Shown here: positions 41,127 through 43,924 of the stretch, piece after piece | Position numbering within the stretch: the first letter of the stretch is position 1 | How the letters are laid out: each line of letters opens with the position of its first letter | Assembly: GCA_030531385.1 (NCBI GenBank) | Contig: JAUNNP010000007.1 | Span: 1 to 43,924 of the forward strand | Direction: 5' to 3' | Length of the DNA: 43,924 nucleotides | Source of the DNA: Eubacteriales bacterium | GTDB taxonomy: Bacteria; Bacillota; Clostridia; Lachnospirales; Lachnospiraceae | Made by a program: the position numbers and the translations under genes | Notes under the pieces: generated by a model | Databases searched by the model: none | Told to the model about the DNA's origin: nothing | What the model saw: the letters and a program-made list of their open reading frames with translations, nothing else

Positions 41127-42608
41127 TTATTTTCCGAGATATTTAAAGCTGTTTACGGCTGTCTCTGTCGTTGAGATATCACACGCCTTGACCCAGTATG
41201 GGTACAAAGTCGCAGCGCCCGCAATATCATAAACATGTGCGCTTGTGCCGGTTTCGCTGTAATATTTAGTGCCGGTCCCGTTTGCTCCCGAATAGAATCC
41301 GGCAAAGCTGTAGCCTGTCCGGTATGGAATAGTTATGGCCGGCATAGCGGAGCCGTATACAGCATTTACACTCGTAGTTCCTGAGGTATAAGCTCCGGAG
41401 TTATCAAGCGTAACAGTATAAGTATTTGCCGCAGTTGAAACCGTGTATCCGCAGACAGAACATTTCCTTATCGTGTAGCCCGGCTGTGAGCTCGTATCAG
41501 ACACGCCGGAGTTATGCGAGCCGGTCGTAGAGACTGCGCCGCAGCCTGTGCAGTAATACTTGTGCGTTGATCCGTCCACGGCCGCCCATGCATAGGTATG
41601 GGTGTGCTGAGTCGCCTGATAGGCGGTGATAAAGCTTGGCGGTATACCTGTCGTACCTGAGTTCATGGAATAATTTCCGCTTCCCGAGTATCCGCAGTAC
41701 CATTTCCAGGTGCCATAGTTTATGGCAGCGGCAAAAGCGTCAGGATTTGTAACAGTGATATAGCCTGATATACGGATACCGGCCGAGTAGGTCGAAAAGC
41801 TTGTCACGGTTACATTGCCGTAATAGGAGCTTATCGATGACGGTGCGGCAGAGGCAGTGGAGCTTCCTGCATAAGCATCTATATACAGCATGTCATAATC
41901 CATGAAGACGTGAGTCTGGTAGCTGGTGGCAGGGTCGTTTATGCCTGACGGAAGAAACTTATAGTATTCGACTCTTCCGCTGTCATCGTAATAATCCAGA
42001 TTGAAGCTTACGATAATGTTGGAGCCATTCCATGCGGCAGACCAGTCATTGGTAGTCATATATCCATACTGAGTATCAGTGCCATATGGGTCAAAGCCGA
42101 ATCTCGAATACTGCTCAAAAAGCAGCTGGCCTACGTTCGCAAGCTCCTCGAGTATATTATCGTACTCTTCTTCGGAAATGCTCCCGTCTTCAAAGGCTGC
42201 ATCGACTTCATCATAGATCTCAGATATCCTTGTAAAGGATCGTTTAGAGGCTGCATAACCTTCGATGGAATTTGCTGTATCGATTGCCATAAGCTCTTTC
42301 AGCATGGTATCAAGCTCTGCCGAGATCGAGTCCCTGAGTGTCTGTGTATCAGAAGCTTCAGAGGTGGTGTTCTCGGCAATACTATCAAGCACTTCCCCGC
42401 CGCCGCTCCCGGGGGAAATAACAACTGTCTCATCAATGCTTTCAATTTCCGCATCGTCTGTGTAACTTAAGTCAGTTGGCGTTGCCGCCGGGGATACGAC
42501 GGTATCCTCATTGGCATATGAGGCGGTCGGAAAAGCAACGGATAAGGATGACGATGCCAGCATTGCCATAATAAGCATAAAGATGCCTGCTTTTTTGTAT
42601 GTTTTCAT
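41127..42608 (-). CDS. Large secreted protein with InlB-type repeat
   Basis: Protein of 493 aa. Signal peptide about 1-33. Residues about 60-165 are acidic and helical, possibly a coiled coil ('EVDAAFEDGSISEEEYDNIL'). Residues about 175-335 are Ser/Tyr/Thr-rich beta structure. Two CxxC pairs ('YYCTGCGAV', 'IRKCSVCGY') suggest a small metal or disulfide domain. The end (about 398-478) is an InlB/Listeria-Bacteroides B-repeat ('GYSFAGFYSGANGTGTKYYS', 'ATLYPYW'). AAGGAGG precedes the ATG, 9 bp after the previous stop. Function unknown; probably a fibre partner or adhesin. Confidence 0.75.
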   Translation of the reverse strand: MKTYKKAGIFMLIMAMLASSSLSVAFPTASYANEDTVVSPAATPTDLSYTDDAEIESIDETVVISPGSGGGEVLDSIAENTTSEASDTQTLRDSISAELDTMLKELMAIDTANSIEGYAASKRSFTRISEIYDEVDAAFEDGSISEEEYDNILEELANVGQLLFEQYSRFGFDPYGTDTQYGYMTTNDWSAAWNGSNIIVSFNLDYYDDSGRVEYYKFLPSGINDPATSYQTHVFMDYDMLYIDAYAGSSTASAAPSSISSYYGNVTVTSFSTYSAGIRISGYITVTNPDAFAAAINYGTWKWYCGYSGSGNYSMNSGTTGIPPSFITAYQATQHTHTYAWAAVDGSTHKYYCTGCGAVSTTGSHNSGVSDTSSQPGYTIRKCSVCGYTVSTAANTYTVTLDNSGAYTSGTTSVNAVYGSAMPAITIPYRTGYSFAGFYSGANGTGTKYYSETGTSAHVYDIAGAATLYPYWVKACDISTTETAVNSFKYLGK

Positions 42609-42617
42609 TCTTCCTCC

Positions 42618-43769
42618 TTATAATGATCCCGTACTTGTAAGTGTCTCAACCGCCATCCGGTCGGCGCTTTCTGCTGTGACTGAGGCCTCAATGAACAGAC
42701 CGGAAACATTCAAAGATGAAGCCAGTACCTCAGCTGAGGTAAAGTTTTGGACTGAGAATGATGAGAAGAGATCGTCGGTACGGTCCGCGTAGCGAAGTGA
42801 GTGATACGGATTGCGCTGAGAAGTGCCTTTTGCTTCAAGAACAGTATCATAACGGTAGAGATAGACAGATCTTTTTGACGTGGATGATGAAACTGATGAT
42901 TTTATAAGCACCCAATGAGGAGAAGCGGTATAAATTACGGCATCATATACCTTGAAGCTTGAATCTCCGGAAAGCTTGGCCGCGATCGTCGGAACCGAAA
43001 CCAGCATATAAGCATAAGACCTCTTTGAACTGTGGTTTTTAAGCGAAGGATCCTTAATGCAGGAAGCGCCGCTCACAAGCTCGAGCCGGTCCGGTGTGCC
43101 GTTTTTATCGGCATCAAGTTCCAGATTCTTGTTCCATGAGGTTTCTATCAGGGGAGCCGATTCGTCCTCCCACTGGGCATACAGTGTCACCGTGTCCTTG
43201 TCCTTTGAACTTAGATTAAGTATGCTGCCGCCAGGCGTTATAGAAGTACCGCTTCCGTCAGCTTTAGTATTCCATCCGATAAAAAGGTGATCGTTTAAGC
43301 TGAAGCTGTTGTCATTTACAGAAGAAGCTGCATCATAGGTACAAGAGCTTGATGGAACGCCTGCGCCGCTTCCTCCGTTTGCGTCATATACGACTGTGTA
43401 GGTATTGGGACGCCATATGGCATGAAGTGTGGTGCTGGTCTCGTCGCCCGGAAGGTCATCGACACAGCCGCCGTCCGAGATGGAAATGCCGGAGCCGGCG
43501 GCATCTAAGTTCCAGCCGGTGAAGGTATATCCCGTTTTTGTAAAGGTGTTAAGAGGTACAGTATACCCATGCCCTAATGGAATGCTGGTGCTGCCCATGA
43601 CACCTGAGCCTCCGTTTGGTGAAAAAAACACAAGGCTTACATGAGAAATACTGAACTGATTATGCGCAGAAAGGGTCTCACCCCTGTAATACGCATAAGA
43701 CGGAATGGTTACAGCTCCGGTCATGACAAAAAGCCCTATACCGAATACTGCATGCTTGAGTTTGGTCAT
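42618..43769 (-). CDS. InlB-repeat/TasA-like fusion protein
   Basis: Protein of 383 aa. SipW-type signal ('GAVTIPSYAYYRGETLSAHN' then QFSI). Two InlB-type repeats follow, about 44-122 ('FFSPNGGSG', 'TKTGYTFTGWNLDAAGSG') and 123-203 ('VVYDANGGSGAG', 'LYAQWEDE'). An EF-hand-like calcium loop 'DADKNGTPD' leads to a C-terminal domain (about 250-383) that matches the TasA-like protein at 40115-40720 ('YAYMLVSVPTIAAKLSGDS', 'HWVLIKSS', 'SVYLYRYD', 'TDDLFSSFSV'). First gene of the operon with AAAGGAGG. I infer a modified fibre subunit carrying adhesive repeats. Confidence 0.8.
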   Translation of the reverse strand: MTKLKHAVFGIGLFVMTGAVTIPSYAYYRGETLSAHNQFSISHVSLVFFSPNGGSGVMGSTSIPLGHGYTVPLNTFTKTGYTFTGWNLDAAGSGISISDGGCVDDLPGDETSTTLHAIWRPNTYTVVYDANGGSGAGVPSSSCTYDAASSVNDNSFSLNDHLFIGWNTKADGSGTSITPGGSILNLSSKDKDTVTLYAQWEDESAPLIETSWNKNLELDADKNGTPDRLELVSGASCIKDPSLKNHSSKRSYAYMLVSVPTIAAKLSGDSSFKVYDAVIYTASPHWVLIKSSVSSSTSKRSVYLYRYDTVLEAKGTSQRNPYHSLRYADRTDDLFSSFSVQNFTSAEVLASSLNVSGLFIEASVTAESADRMAVETLTSTGSL

Positions 43770-43924
43770 TTTATCCTCCTTTAAAATATTTTGCCAATGT
43801 TGAAATTGGTCAAGGCAAAGATTGAAATGACCGGATATGAATAATCAGAATTGCACAAAAAGAATGATTATTAAAAAATGAACACAAAAATAAATCTGAA
43901 ACTGAATCCTAAAAACTGAATTTT
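43770..43924. other. Upstream region of the SipW operon
   Basis: AT-rich DNA with no gene. Two direct copies of ATTCAGTTT (minus strand, about 43897-43921) lie near the window edge. I see no convincing -35/-10 pair; the promoter may lie just outside. Confidence 0.4.

Noticed and set aside
43770..43924. Promoter TTGACC/AATATT for the surface operon
   Set aside because: The predicted start would fall within the ribosome site, leaving no leader.
1..43924. tRNA or rRNA genes
   Set aside because: No cloverleaf or rRNA-like sequence was noticed by eye on either strand; a tRNAscan run would settle it.

Overview
The window looks like a chromosomal segment of a gut-type anaerobic Firmicute, most likely a Lachnospiraceae/Clostridia member. 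The basis is AGGAGG-type ribosome sites, an electron-bifurcating [FeFe]-hydrogenase operon, several secreted proteins with aromatic-rich cell-wall-binding repeats, DegV, a STAS protein and a preQ1-controlled QueT. The genus cannot be fixed from the sequence alone.

Region 1 (1-14.5 kb) is a reshuffled accessory region. Intact genes (MFS exporter, HicAB, a TRIC-type channel, ArsC, a GIY-YIG/DUF2075 helicase with a MazG-like pyrophosphohydrolase, a two-component system, a YhcH cupin, a secreted endonuclease, a wall-binding protein, a nuclease/P-loop ATPase) alternate with gene fragments. Most fragments are cut at copies of a short repeat with ends GGTGACAGG/CCTGTCACC. This is a REPIN-like family with two nearly identical 90-bp copies and five solo ends. 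A second REP-like family and a 68-bp duplicated leader are also present, and one block at 12.58-12.87 kb is a three-piece deleted copy of DNA from 10.05-10.74 kb.

Region 2 (14.5-29.7 kb) is metabolic. A 7-TM LuxR-type regulator precedes an APC permease and a saccharopine-dehydrogenase-like enzyme. A LysR regulator is divergent from a run that encodes a CoA-acylating aldehyde dehydrogenase, a PEBP-like protein, two unrecognised proteins, a frameshifted APC permease and a class III CoA-transferase. A Fic-Nudix pair is inserted before a D-2-hydroxyacid dehydrogenase and a malic enzyme. The set suggests uptake and CoA-dependent breakdown of an amino- or hydroxy-acid; the substrate cannot be read from the sequence.

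Region 3 (29.7-38.9 kb) is housekeeping-like: PepD peptidase, a wall-binding protein, Hpt, a STAS protein, DegV, HydCBA hydrogenase and QueT with a preQ1-I riboswitch.

Region 4 (38.9-43.8 kb) is a five-gene minus-strand operon. It encodes a minimal SipW-like signal peptidase, two secreted proteins sharing a TasA/camelysin-like C-terminal domain (one fused to two InlB-type repeats), a large secreted protein with CxxC pairs and an InlB-type repeat, and a TasA-like protein fused to wall-binding repeats. It reads as a dedicated surface-fibre or matrix system and is the best candidate here for an undescribed system, followed by the REPIN-bounded defence-like genes.
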